NCBI GenBank assembly: GCA_017414965.1
Contig: JAFQJL010000020.1
Span: 1-64,000, forward strand
Origin: Clostridia bacterium
GTDB taxonomy: Bacteria > Bacillota > Clostridia > Oscillospirales > Acutalibacteraceae
Length of the DNA stretch: 64,000 nt
Direction: 5' to 3'
In this document: positions 18,701 through 27,336 of the stretch, piece after piece
How positions within the stretch are numbered: the stretch's first letter is position 1
Layout: every line of letters starts with the position of its first letter
Program-made: the position numbers and the translations under genes
The notes under the pieces: generated by a model
What the model was told of the DNA's origin: nothing
What the model saw: only the letters and a program-made list of their open reading frames with translations
The model's database searches: none

Positions 18701-19431
18701 AATGTTTGATTTTGGCCGCCGGTTACGCCACGCGGTTGTATCCGCTAACTGAAAATTTCCCGAAGCCGCTTTTGACGGTGCAGGAAAAGACGATTCTCGA
18801 TTGGTTGATCGAGGATCTCGATTCGGCCGGTTTGATCGACGAGTATATCGTGATTTCCAACCATAAATTTGCGCATCATTTTGATACGTGGGCGGCCGAG
18901 AAAACTCAAAAAATCACAGTCGTGGACGACGGAACGAGCTCCAACGAAACGCGACTCGGAGCGGTCAAGGATATCCAGTTTGCGATCGAACAACTGGCGC
19001 TTGACGATGAAATGGTCGTTATTGCCGGTGATAATTTGCTGGACTTCAGCTTAACGGCGTTTGTTCGCTATGCCAAGCAAAAGGGGACATCGTGCATTAT
19101 GCGGTATTTTGAGCCGTCGGCGCAAAAATTATCGAAATGCGGCGTGATTGAGATCGACGAGAACGATCGCGTTCTCTCGATGGAAGAAAAACCTGCAGAG
19201 CCGAAATCCAATTGGTGTGTGCCGCCGTTTTATTTCTACACCCAAGCGGATGCTAAATTGGTAAAGGCCGGCATCGAAGCCGGATGTGGCACGGATGCCC
19301 CCGGCAGTTATGCGGCATGGCTTTGCGCGCAGACGCCGGTGCACGCGATGGAAATGCCGGGTCGCCGCTACGACATCGGCAATTTGGAAAGCTACGAGAA
19401 CGTGCAAAAGGAGTATAAAGGATTATGCTGA
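18697..19431 (+). CDS. Sugar-1-phosphate nucleotidylyltransferase
   Basis: A 244-residue GT-A-like nucleotidyltransferase that joins a sugar-1-phosphate and an NTP to give an NDP-sugar. It opens MKCLILAAGYATRLYPLTEN followed by FPKPLL, the standard G-x-TRL-x-P-x-T and PKP signatures. VIAGDNLLDFSL supplies the metal-binding aspartate region, and VLSMEEKPAEPKSN is the usual EEKP sugar-contact motif. ATG 18697 overlaps the stop of the upstream kinase gene, so the pair is probably translationally coupled and its substrate is probably the kinase product. Base and sugar specificity cannot be read from the sequence. Confidence 0.83.
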   Translation: MKCLILAAGYATRLYPLTENFPKPLLTVQEKTILDWLIEDLDSAGLIDEYIVISNHKFAHHFDTWAAEKTQKITVVDDGTSSNETRLGAVKDIQFAIEQLALDDEMVVIAGDNLLDFSLTAFVRYAKQKGTSCIMRYFEPSAQKLSKCGVIEIDENDRVLSMEEKPAEPKSNWCVPPFYFYTQADAKLVKAGIEAGCGTDAPGSYAAWLCAQTPVHAMEMPGRRYDIGNLESYENVQKEYKGLC

Positions 19432-20495
19432 CTCCCAATGTGGAATTATCCAATAAAACCGTATTGGTAACCGGCGCCGCCGGTTTTATCGGCGCGAATC
19501 TGGTGCTGGAATTGATGAGGAACGTTCCTGAAATTCATATTGTCGGCATTGACAATATGAACGATTATTACGATCCGGCCATCAAAGAGTACCGGTTGTC
19601 AAAAATCGAGGAAAAAGCGCAGGAAACCGGTGCTTTATGGGATTTTGCCTATGGAAACATTGCGGATAAAGCGTTGATCGACAGCCTGTTTTCCGAGTAC
19701 AAATTCGACGTAGTCGTCAATTTGGCGGCGCAGGCGGGTGTGCGATATTCTATCGAAAATCCGGATGTATATATCGAATCCAATTTGATTGGTTTCTACA
19801 ATATTTTGGAGGCTTGTCGTCATAATCCAGTGGCACATTTGGTGTATGCGTCGAGCTCGTCGGTGTACGGTTCCAACAAGAAGATCCCGTACTCAACCGA
19901 TGACAAAGTGGACAACCCCGTCAGTTTGTATGCGGCGACCAAGAAGTCCAACGAGCTGATGGCGCACGCGTATTCGAAGCTGTATAACATTCCGTCTACC
20001 GGTTTGCGTTTCTTTACGGTGTATGGTCCCGCGGGACGACCAGATATGGCGTATTTTGGCTTCACCAATAAGCTTTTAAACGGCGAAACTATCAAGATCT
20101 TCAACTACGGCAATTGCAAGCGCGATTTTACATATGTGGACGACATCGTGGAAGGTGTCAAGCGTGTGATGCAGTGTGCGCCGGAGAAAGAGGTAGGGGA
20201 GGACGGCTTGCCGGTTCCGCCTTATCGCGTCTATAATATCGGCAACAGTCATCCGGAGAATCTGCTGGATTTTGTGGATACGCTTCAGCAGGAACTGTTG
20301 CGTGCCGGCGTGCTTCCGGCTGACTATGACTTTGAAGCGCATAAGGAATTGGTGGCGATGCAACCGGGAGACGTACCGATCACGTATGCGGACACGTCGG
20401 CGCTGGAACGGGATTTTGGCTTTAAGCCCTCCACGCCGCTACGCACCGGCCTCCGCCGCTTTGCTGAATGGTATAAAGAATTTTATTTGAAATAA
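19425..20495 (+). CDS. UDP-glucuronate 4-epimerase-like SDR
   Basis: A 356-residue extended SDR with VTGAAGFIGANLVLEL for NAD binding, the GIDNMNDYYDPAIKEYRL loop typical of UDP-glucuronate 4-epimerases, NLAAQAGVRYSI, YASSSSVYG and the catalytic YAATKKSNE. RFFTVYGPAGRPDMAYFGF is the substrate-side motif of this subgroup. It should interconvert UDP-GlcA and UDP-GalA. The start overlaps the nucleotidylyltransferase stop by seven bases, completing a kinase-nucleotidylyltransferase-epimerase unit. It is the last gene before a strong hairpin. No UDP-glucose dehydrogenase is visible to feed it. Confidence 0.83.
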   Translation: MLTPNVELSNKTVLVTGAAGFIGANLVLELMRNVPEIHIVGIDNMNDYYDPAIKEYRLSKIEEKAQETGALWDFAYGNIADKALIDSLFSEYKFDVVVNLAAQAGVRYSIENPDVYIESNLIGFYNILEACRHNPVAHLVYASSSSVYGSNKKIPYSTDDKVDNPVSLYAATKKSNELMAHAYSKLYNIPSTGLRFFTVYGPAGRPDMAYFGFTNKLLNGETIKIFNYGNCKRDFTYVDDIVEGVKRVMQCAPEKEVGEDGLPVPPYRVYNIGNSHPENLLDFVDTLQQELLRAGVLPADYDFEAHKELVAMQPGDVPITYADTSALERDFGFKPSTPLRTGLRRFAEWYKEFYLK

Positions 20496-20497
20496 AA

Positions 20498-20574
20498 AGA
20501 AAACGCCTACTGTACGCCACGTATTGCTAAGGGATTTTTCCTTAACAGTGCGTGGCGTTAGCGTTTTCTCTTTT
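20498..20574 (+). terminator. Long compound hairpin ending the first glycan operon
   Basis: An outer stem AGAAAACGC (20498-20506) pairs with GCGTTTTCT (20561-20569). A middle stem ACGCCACG pairs with CGTGGCGT, and an inner TTAAGG-type stem caps it. A short CTCTTTT run follows. The U-tract is modest but the arrangement is long and nearly symmetric, so it could work on both strands. It directly follows the epimerase stop codon. Confidence 0.75.
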
Positions 20575-20591
20575 AAAATCATCGATCGATA

Positions 20592-20620
20592 TTGACTTTT
20601 TTCAATATATAATATATATT
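20592..20620 (+). promoter_or_regulatory. Sigma-70/SigA-type promoter of the second glycan operon
   Basis: TTGACT at 20592-20597 and TATATT at 20615-20620 are separated by exactly 17 bases, in a very AT-rich stretch after the terminator. Transcription would start near 20627 and leave a leader of about 65 bases before the GTG start at 20694. Alternating AT repeats around 20604-20635 may add an UP-like or flexible element. Confidence 0.72.
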
Positions 20621-20693
20621 AATATTATATATGTAAATATGTAACTTGGGTTGCTATGCAATCCGCATTTATAATACTAAAGGGGATGAACCC

Positions 20694-21815
20694 GTGGAAA
20701 AACGGATTTTGCTTTCTACGCCGACGATGCACGGCGAGGAAATTAAATACATTCAAGAGGCGTTTGATCGCAACTGGATTGCACCTCTCGGCTTTAACTG
20801 TGATGCCTTTGAAACCGAAATGTGCGAATACTTATGTGACAACGGTCGGGCTGCTCTGGCGACCGTGTCCGGCACGTCGGCTATTCATCTGGCGGTTAAG
20901 CTTGCCGGTGTGAAACCGGGAGATACGGTGTTTTGCTCGGATATGACCTTTGCGGCTACTGTTAATCCGGTCTCTTACGAAGGAGGCAAACAGGTCTTTA
21001 TCGATTCCGAGCGAGAGACGTGGAACATGGATCCGGTGGCGCTGGAAAAGGCGTTTGAGAAATATCCGGACACCAAAGTCGTCGTCTTGGCACATTTGTA
21101 CGGCGTGCCGGCGAAGTTGGATGAGATTTTGGCTGTTTGCAAGAAGCATGGCGCGATTTTGATTGAAGACGCAGCCGAGGCATTAACATCGACCTATAAA
21201 AACCGGCAATGTGGCACTTTTGGAAAATATAATATTTTGAGCTTTAACGGCAATAAGATTATCACCACCTCCGGTGGCGGTATGTTGATCGTGCCTTCGC
21301 CGGAAGATCGCGAAAAAGCATTCTTTTTGGCAACGCAGTCGCGTGAGAAGGAACTGTGGTATCAGCACAACGAGATCGGTTACAACTACCGGATGTCCAA
21401 TGTGGTGGCCGGTATCGGCCGCGGACAACTCAAGTTTGCCGACGAGCATCGCGAGAGAAAAGAAGCCATTTACCGCCGCTATCAAAACGGATTGCAGGAT
21501 CTGCCGATTACCATGAATCCGTATCTGGCGGAAAGTGTGCCGAACTTCTGGCTTTCCTGCTTAACTGTAAACGAAGCCTGTGATGTCGATCCGATCGACA
21601 TTATTAAGGCGCTGGATGCCGCTAACGTGGAGGCTCGTCCGATCTGGAAACCGATGCATATGCAGCCGGTGTTCGCTGAGAACGATTTTATCACCGCAGC
21701 GGACAAGCCGGTTGGTGAGGATATTTTCAAGCGCGGCTTCTGCTTGCCGAGCGATATTAAGATGACCGAAGACGAGCAACAGTATGTGATGGATGTCATT
21801 AAATCCTGCTTTTAA
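20694..21815 (+). CDS. DegT/DnrJ/EryC1 sugar aminotransferase
   Basis: A 373-residue PLP-dependent aminotransferase of the sugar-modifying DegT family (WecE/PglE/ArnB group). IAPLGFNCDAFE at the N-terminus, VSGTSAIHLAV, CSDMTFAATVNPV, LIEDAAEAL (PLP-ring Asp) and FNGNKIITTSGGG with the Schiff-base Lys are all present. It should aminate a 4-keto-6-deoxy nucleotide sugar using glutamate. I chose GTG 20694 with AAAGGGG 9 bases upstream; upstream in-frame codons lie in the leader. It heads the second operon, followed by the priming transferase and a GNAT enzyme. Confidence 0.85.
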   Translation: MEKRILLSTPTMHGEEIKYIQEAFDRNWIAPLGFNCDAFETEMCEYLCDNGRAALATVSGTSAIHLAVKLAGVKPGDTVFCSDMTFAATVNPVSYEGGKQVFIDSERETWNMDPVALEKAFEKYPDTKVVVLAHLYGVPAKLDEILAVCKKHGAILIEDAAEALTSTYKNRQCGTFGKYNILSFNGNKIITTSGGGMLIVPSPEDREKAFFLATQSREKELWYQHNEIGYNYRMSNVVAGIGRGQLKFADEHRERKEAIYRRYQNGLQDLPITMNPYLAESVPNFWLSCLTVNEACDVDPIDIIKALDAANVEARPIWKPMHMQPVFAENDFITAADKPVGEDIFKRGFCLPSDIKMTEDEQQYVMDVIKSCF

Positions 21816-21826
21816 GGAGAACGTGA

Positions 21827-22468
21827 ATGTACGCCGGTTTTTTTAAACGATTGCTGGATTTTCTGCTGTCGCTGACGGCGCTGTTGATTTTATCGCCGGT
21901 GCTTGTGGTGTTGACGCTGCTCGGTGCGATCCAAATGAGAGGAAATCCGTTTTTTCTGCAGGCACGCCCCGGTAAAAACGGCCGCATTTTTTACTTGATC
22001 AAATTTCGATCAATGACCAACAAAACCGATTCTTCCGGCGCTTTGTTGCCGGACGCCGAACGCTTGACGGCATATGGTCAGTTTTTACGTTCAACCTCGC
22101 TAGATGAGCTGCCGGAGCTGATCAACATTCTGAAAGGCGAAATGTCCATTGTCGGACCGCGGCCGCTGGCGGTGCAGTACTTACCGTATTACAACGAGAT
22201 CGAGCGTCGTCGCCACGAGGTGACGCCGGGACTGACCGGCTTGGCGCAGGTCAACGGGCGCAATGCTACTTCGTGGGAACAACGTTTTGCCTACGATGTG
22301 GAATACGTGGATAACATTTCTCTGAAAATGGATGTCCGGATTTTACTGATGACCGTTAAGACGGTATTTTGCCGAACCGGTATCGGTGTGCGTGGCGTGG
22401 ACAGTTTGCCGGATTTTGATGCCTACCGCAAAGAGCAGATGGAGAAAGGAGAGATGGTAGAATTATGA
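21827..22468 (+). CDS. PglC-like polyprenyl-phosphate sugar-1-phosphate transferase
   Basis: A 213-residue monotopic phosphoglycosyltransferase that places the first sugar phosphate on undecaprenyl phosphate. The N-terminal hydrophobic segment LLDFLLSLTALLILSPV is the membrane re-entrant helix. It is followed by FLQARPGKNGRIFYLIKFRSM, the catalytic Asp-Glu pair in STSLDELPEL, IVGPRPL and EVTPGLTGLAQVNGRN. The short length fits PglC/EpsL rather than the long WbaP type. It is the only initiating transferase in the window, between an aminotransferase and an acetyltransferase, so its substrate may be an acetamido-dideoxy sugar. The stop overlaps the next start (ATGA). Confidence 0.88.
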   Translation: MYAGFFKRLLDFLLSLTALLILSPVLVVLTLLGAIQMRGNPFFLQARPGKNGRIFYLIKFRSMTNKTDSSGALLPDAERLTAYGQFLRSTSLDELPELINILKGEMSIVGPRPLAVQYLPYYNEIERRRHEVTPGLTGLAQVNGRNATSWEQRFAYDVEYVDNISLKMDVRILLMTVKTVFCRTGIGVRGVDSLPDFDAYRKEQMEKGEMVEL

Positions 22469-22983
22469 ATATTATTGGAGAACGCGTTGTCCTGCGCGCG
22501 TTGGAAGAGCAGGATAACGAGATGCTGCTATCTCTTATCAACGATCCGGAGATCGAGTGTATGATCGGCGGATCGTCCGCACCGATCTCTGCAGAGGAGC
22601 AGGCGGCGTGGTTTGCAGCGCTTCGGGAACGACCAGATGTGATTCGCTGTGCGATCGCCGATAAAGCCGATCCGCACACGGCGGTCGGTACGGTAATATT
22701 AACCGATATCGATATGAAAAACGGCGTAGCCCAGATCCACGTTAAGTTGGCAGTACGCGGTGCCGGATACGGCACAGACGCTGTCAAGACGATGGTAAAG
22801 TACGCCTTTGAAGAGCGCCGCTTACAATGCGTTTATGCGGCGGTCTTAGCCTACAACAATGCTTCAAGGCGGTTGTTTGAGAAATGTGGATTCAAGCAAG
22901 AGGGTGTGTTCCGCAACCGCATTTTCAAACAAGGTCAATACGTGGATGAATACGTTTATTCTGTGTTGAAAGAAGAGTTTTAA
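22465..22983 (+). CDS. GNAT family N-acetyltransferase
   Basis: A 172-residue GNAT protein of the RimJ/RimL-like subfamily. It has VVLRALEEQDNEMLLSLIND at the N-terminus, the acetyl-CoA-binding LAVRGAGYGTDAVKTMVKYAF, and NNASRRLFEKCGFKQEGVFRN at the end. Placed after the aminotransferase and PglC-like genes, it may N-acetylate the amino sugar made by the aminotransferase, as WecD does in another pathway. Translation is coupled to the priming transferase through ATGA. Confidence 0.85.
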   Translation: MNIIGERVVLRALEEQDNEMLLSLINDPEIECMIGGSSAPISAEEQAAWFAALRERPDVIRCAIADKADPHTAVGTVILTDIDMKNGVAQIHVKLAVRGAGYGTDAVKTMVKYAFEERRLQCVYAAVLAYNNASRRLFEKCGFKQEGVFRNRIFKQGQYVDEYVYSVLKEEF

Positions 22984-24066
22984 ATGAAGCGAGAAATCGG
23001 AAGCGAGTTCTGGAATGGTTGTACATTACTAAACAGCAAGGGCATCGCCGACTATCTGCCTGCCGGCTTCGACGTGCAAATGACACTTTGCGGTCGCACA
23101 GCGCTGGAGATCATCATCGAGGACGCGCAAATGACCGGTCGAGCTAAACGTGTATATATGCCGTCCTACTGCTGTCACACGATGATTCATCCGTTTATCA
23201 AACACGGGATTGAGATCACCTTTTACGACGTGTCGGCGACAGAGAATGGCTTCCGATTGGATTTCGATAATAATAACAGTGCCGATATGGTGCTGCTTAT
23301 GGACTACTTTGGGTTTGTGTCGGCACAGACAGAACAGATCGCGCACGATCAACGACAGCGCGACAAAATCTTGATCTACGATGCCACACACTCAATTTTC
23401 TGCAAAGATCGGGACTACAGTGATTACGACTACGTGTTTGCCAGTTTGCGAAAGTACTTGCCGGTTAACGCCGGATTCTGTGCCAAACAGACGGCGTGGT
23501 ACGATTTCCCGAAACTACAACCGTTTGAACAATACGTTTCCTTGCGAGAGCAAGGGTTTACCGAAAAAGCCGCTTACGTGGCCGGAGACTCCGTTCAAAA
23601 AGAAACGTTCCTGACTGCCTTTTCGACGGCGGAATCCATGCTCGAAACCGCTTACACGCATTATGCGGCAGATGCCGCGTCGTTGCGGTTGCTGGAAACG
23701 GTCGACGTGGAAAATCTGCGTGCAGCGCGACAAAGGAACGCCCGACGTTTAATTGCCGGCGTAAACCAACCGGAAAAACCGTGGCTGCGGACGATTCCGC
23801 AAACGGTCTCTGAAAACGATTGCCCGTTGTTCGTGCCATTGGCGCTGGAGCCGGCAGTTCGTGACCGGTTTCGTTCTCACATGATTGCCACCGGTGTGTA
23901 TTTACCGATACATTGGCCGGTATCAAACGAGCATCCGGACAAGCGATCGAGCCTTTATCAAACGGAAATTTCCTGCATTTGCGATCAACGCTATCACGAC
24001 GACGATATGGACTACATAATTCACCAGATGGGGAGCTTTGTATACGATGATGGATCTGTATTTTAA
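22984..24066 (+). CDS. PLP-dependent aminotransferase-fold protein of unclear role
   Basis: A 360-residue protein with a fold-type I PLP enzyme layout but weak motifs. VQMTLCGRTALEIII resembles the small-domain start, VYMPSYCCHTMIHPFI and LLMDYFGF follow, LIYDATHSIF has the usual ring-contacting Asp, and FASLRKYLPVNAGF could hold the Schiff-base Lys. It lacks the canonical DegT signatures seen at 20694, so amination may not be its reaction. It overlaps the following FemAB-like gene by 20 bases, suggesting a joint function. The call is structural, not functional. Confidence 0.6.
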   Translation: MKREIGSEFWNGCTLLNSKGIADYLPAGFDVQMTLCGRTALEIIIEDAQMTGRAKRVYMPSYCCHTMIHPFIKHGIEITFYDVSATENGFRLDFDNNNSADMVLLMDYFGFVSAQTEQIAHDQRQRDKILIYDATHSIFCKDRDYSDYDYVFASLRKYLPVNAGFCAKQTAWYDFPKLQPFEQYVSLREQGFTEKAAYVAGDSVQKETFLTAFSTAESMLETAYTHYAADAASLRLLETVDVENLRAARQRNARRLIAGVNQPEKPWLRTIPQTVSENDCPLFVPLALEPAVRDRFRSHMIATGVYLPIHWPVSNEHPDKRSSLYQTEISCICDQRYHDDDMDYIIHQMGSFVYDDGSVF

Positions 24067-25030
24067 TCCAAATTACGCCAAGTTGTATGAAAATATCAGC
24101 GGCAAAAGCGAGACGTTCACCTTTGAATGCGAATACGGCAAAATGGTGAACACCTTTATTCTGCGGCCGGTGAAATGGAAGATCGGTGGCGAGCAGTATT
24201 ACGATATTGTCACGCCGTACGGTTTCGGCGGTCCGCTGATCGTGGAATCGACCGATACGTCGAAGTTGATGGATGCCTATCGGCAGGCGTTTACGGCTTA
24301 CTGCCTGGAGCATCGGATTGTTTGCGAGTTTGTGCGTTTCCACCTGTTTGATAACGTGGATGTGCGCGAGCATTTTTACGGCGAAACGGTGCATTCGTTG
24401 GACAATGTGGTGGTGAATACCTCCAAACCGTATGACGAAATTCGTATGCATTATAAGCATAAAGTGCGCAAGAACGTCAACAAAGCCAACAGTTACGGGT
24501 TGACTCTGGTGGTTGAAAACAACACCGATCATCTGGACGATTTTCTGGCTATTTACTATCAGACGATGGATCGCAATCAAGCGGCGGATTATTACTATTT
24601 CAAGCGTGAGTACTTTGAGAACGTCACGAAGTTGCTGCCGGAGAACTTTATGTTCTTCTACGTATACAACGGCGATCGCGCGATTGCGGCGGAGCTGGTG
24701 CTTTGCTCGGATAAATACGCGTATTCGTTCCTTGGCGGCACCGATAGCGAGTTTTATATGATGCGCCCCAACGATATGCTGAAAGACGGCATTATCCGTT
24801 GGTGCATCGATACGAATCGCGAGAAATTCGTTTTGGGCGGCGGTTATCGCATAGACGATGGTATTTACCGCTACAAAAAGAGCTTTACCGATGATCCGGA
24901 CGTGCCGTTCTATGTAGGCAAAGCAATCTACGACAAAGACGCCTATAACGCCATCGTGGAAGCGCGTTTGGCGGCCGATAAGGATTTCGATGCCGCTGTT
25001 GCGGCCTATTTCCCGATCTATCGGGCGTAA
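24047..25030 (+). CDS. FemAB-like GNAT acyltransferase (first copy)
   Basis: A 327-residue protein of the GNAT-related FemAB/peptidoglycan-bridge group. The core reads MHYKHKVRKNVNKANSYGL (about 140-158), FMFFYVYNGDRAIAAELVL, YSFLGGTDSEFY and LGGGYRIDDGIYRYKKSF, closely following the family's R-N-I-K-K-A and GG-y-f-K-xF pattern. Relatives transfer amino acids from tRNA to peptidoglycan or decorate other envelope polymers. I preferred ATG 24047, 11 bases after GGGGAG at 24030-24035, over TTG 24038. A second FemAB-like gene is at 27336. Confidence 0.75.
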   Translation: MMDLYFNPNYAKLYENISGKSETFTFECEYGKMVNTFILRPVKWKIGGEQYYDIVTPYGFGGPLIVESTDTSKLMDAYRQAFTAYCLEHRIVCEFVRFHLFDNVDVREHFYGETVHSLDNVVVNTSKPYDEIRMHYKHKVRKNVNKANSYGLTLVVENNTDHLDDFLAIYYQTMDRNQAADYYYFKREYFENVTKLLPENFMFFYVYNGDRAIAAELVLCSDKYAYSFLGGTDSEFYMMRPNDMLKDGIIRWCIDTNREKFVLGGGYRIDDGIYRYKKSFTDDPDVPFYVGKAIYDKDAYNAIVEARLAADKDFDAAVAAYFPIYRA

Positions 25031-25043
25031 ACGGTAAACGCGT

Positions 25044-26240
25044 ATGAATGTTTTGTTTTTAACGATGAACCCCTTCACCGATATTGAGATGCATAACATT
25101 TATGCCGATTTGATGAAGGTGTTTATCCAAAATGGTCACAAGCCGTATATCGTTACGCCGCGCGAGAAAAAAAGCGGCGAGGGGACGGCGCTCTCTGATC
25201 GCGGCGATCACGCGATCTTGACGGTCCAGATCGGAAATACCAGCGGCGTATCGTTTGTGGAAAAAGGAATCTCCACTGTTACGCTGGACAGTCGCTTTTA
25301 TCGTGCGATCAAAACGCACCTGGCTGACGTGTCGTTTGATCTGATCTTGTATTCCACACCGCCGATCACGCTGTGCGGCACCATTGCCAAGCTCAAGAGG
25401 GAATGGGGTTGCCGGACCTATTTGATGCTCAAGGACATCTTTCCGCAAAACGCGGTGGATCTGGGGTTGTTTCCGCAAGGAAGCGTTATTGACCGTTATT
25501 TCCGTCAAAAAGAAAAGCGGTTGTACCGCTTGTCCGATCGCATCGGGTGTATGTCGCCGGCTAACGTGTCGTATTTGCTCAAGCATCAGCCGGCGCTTGA
25601 TCCCAAGAACGTAACCGTGTGCGCCAACGCCATCACGCCGAAATTCTCCGATCGGTTATCGGATGAAGAACGGCAGGCCGTTCGACAGAAATATAACATC
25701 CCCCTTGACAAAACGGTATTTATGTATGGCGGCAACCTCGGAAAACCGCAAGATATTCCGTTTGTTATCCGCTGTTTGCAGGAAAATGCCGATAAACCCG
25801 ATCGTTTTTTTGTCATTTGCGGCACCGGCTCGGAATTTCCGTTGCTGGATGAGTACGTTCGTGAGAAACAGCCGGACAACGTGCTGTTACTCAACGGGTT
25901 GCCGCAAAGCGATTATGTTGACTTGGTGCGGGCGCTGGACGTGGGGTTGATCTTTTTGGATCATCGATTTACCATTCCGAATTTCCCGTCGCGTGTGCTG
26001 TCTTATATGGAGTGCAGTCTGCCGGTGTTGGTTTGCACCGATCCCTGCACGGATCTGGGACCGATTGCTGAGGCGGGCGGCTTTGGTTGGTATTGCGAGA
26101 GCGACGATCCGGCCAAGTTCACCGCTTGCGTTGACGCCGCGGTGACCGCGGATCGCCAAGCGATGGGAGCGCGAGCGAGAGAATTTTTGGAGACGGAGTA
26201 TTCCGTTTCGCGCGTGTATGAGCAGATTTTGAACGTTTAA
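25044..26240 (+). CDS. Glycosyltransferase family 4
   Basis: A 398-residue GT-B enzyme. The N-terminus is MNVLFLTMNPFTDIEMHNIY. The acceptor side has DLILYSTPPITLCGTIAKLK and TYLMLKDIFPQNAVDLGLF, a form known from WbuB-like amino-sugar transferases. The donor side has FMYGGNLGKPQDI and RFTIPNFPSRVLSYMECSLPVL in place of a standard E-x7-E. A role in adding an amino-deoxy sugar is possible by resemblance only. The open frame is complete and GC-rich. Confidence 0.85.
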   Translation: MNVLFLTMNPFTDIEMHNIYADLMKVFIQNGHKPYIVTPREKKSGEGTALSDRGDHAILTVQIGNTSGVSFVEKGISTVTLDSRFYRAIKTHLADVSFDLILYSTPPITLCGTIAKLKREWGCRTYLMLKDIFPQNAVDLGLFPQGSVIDRYFRQKEKRLYRLSDRIGCMSPANVSYLLKHQPALDPKNVTVCANAITPKFSDRLSDEERQAVRQKYNIPLDKTVFMYGGNLGKPQDIPFVIRCLQENADKPDRFFVICGTGSEFPLLDEYVREKQPDNVLLLNGLPQSDYVDLVRALDVGLIFLDHRFTIPNFPSRVLSYMECSLPVLVCTDPCTDLGPIAEAGGFGWYCESDDPAKFTACVDAAVTADRQAMGARAREFLETEYSVSRVYEQILNV

Positions 26241-26256
26241 TGGAAAGGAGCACGCC

Positions 26257-27336
26257 ATGCAAGTTTTACCGGTATCTGTACTGTGTGTGTTAAACGACAC
26301 GCTTGTTGCATATAAGCATGGCGCTCTGTATACATATCGATTTGAACCGGGAAAACCTCTTGCGGAACACCGATTTCTTTGTAGGATCCCGATGTCGAAT
26401 ACACATCGTCTGATGGCATATCTGCCGATTTTTTATCGCGTATTTCGCACGGTTCCGCGTGCGGCAGCGCCGGTTTCGGATCACGAATTTATCTTGGCAT
26501 TTCTCGGTCAAATTTTCAGGGTGGATATTCGCAGTGGCGAGATTGTTACCGAACACGTTTTTCGAAAGCCGATGCGTGCTCCGATTTCTTTTGCTGAATT
26601 GAGAAATGTTCCTGGCTTTTCCGACGCGCTGCTGTATGGCGAATACCACGGAAATATCGATAACGGCGCTATGAGCGTATTTGCGCGCACGGCGAATGGC
26701 GATTGGACTTGCGTTTATACGTTTCCGGCCGGTTCGGTTTGTCATATCCACGGTTTTTGCCCGGATACAGAAAACCGTCGTGTGTTGATTTTGACGGGCG
26801 ACACAGACGAGCAAAGTGCTATATACGTTGCCACCGATGATTTTCAACACGTTGAGCCGTTGCTTGCCGGCAGTCAACAATATCGTGCTTGTGTGGCGTT
26901 TGCTGACAAGAATGGTTTATTGTATGCGACCGACACACCGCTTTCTCCCAATGCCGTGTATGTGTATCGCGAAGGCGAACAGCCGCAGAAGATATACGAG
27001 TTGCCTGGGCCGTGCATTTTTGGATCAAAAGCTGCGGATGGTTGTTATTGGTTGGCGACATCGGTCGAACCGGATAGCCGATTGCCGTGGTATCGTTATT
27101 TGTTGACGCGAAAACTTGGTGCCGGCGTGAACGATCGCTATGTACATATTGTTAACGGCGATCTGGATGAGGGTTTTCAAACCGTGTTGCGAATGAAAAA
27201 GGATTGGTTACCCATGACGCTCTGTCAATTCGGTAACGCTTCTTTTGTCCCATACGAAAACGGCATGTTGATCGTGCCGCAAAGTGTGTGCCGCTATGAA
27301 GGAAAGACAATCTATATGGAGAGGAGCACGCTATAA
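26257..27336 (+). CDS. Hypothetical protein, possibly beta-propeller-like
   Basis: A 359-residue protein that I do not recognise. It lacks a signal peptide and clear membrane helices. The sequence is rich in short strand-like segments ending in W, Y or G, such as LLYGEYHGNIDNG, VLILTGDTDEQSAIYVA, LLYATDTPLSPNAVYVY and GCYWLATSV, which suggests a beta-propeller of repeated blades. It sits between a GT4 gene and a FemAB-like gene and its stop overlaps the next start by one base, so it is clearly part of the operon. AAAGGAG lies upstream of ATG 26257. No catalytic motif is evident. Confidence 0.6.
   Translation: MQVLPVSVLCVLNDTLVAYKHGALYTYRFEPGKPLAEHRFLCRIPMSNTHRLMAYLPIFYRVFRTVPRAAAPVSDHEFILAFLGQIFRVDIRSGEIVTEHVFRKPMRAPISFAELRNVPGFSDALLYGEYHGNIDNGAMSVFARTANGDWTCVYTFPAGSVCHIHGFCPDTENRRVLILTGDTDEQSAIYVATDDFQHVEPLLAGSQQYRACVAFADKNGLLYATDTPLSPNAVYVYREGEQPQKIYELPGPCIFGSKAADGCYWLATSVEPDSRLPWYRYLLTRKLGAGVNDRYVHIVNGDLDEGFQTVLRMKKDWLPMTLCQFGNASFVPYENGMLIVPQSVCRYEGKTIYMERSTL

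Noticed and set aside
20575..20693. A riboswitch or T-box leader before the aminotransferase gene
   Set aside because: The leader is short and AT-rich and shows no structured aptamer or T-box motif; only a promoter is supported.
23558..25099. A 513-codon open frame on the minus strand
   Set aside because: It lies antisense to the PLP-fold and FemAB-like genes, has no ribosome binding site and no recognisable motif; it is a codon-usage shadow.
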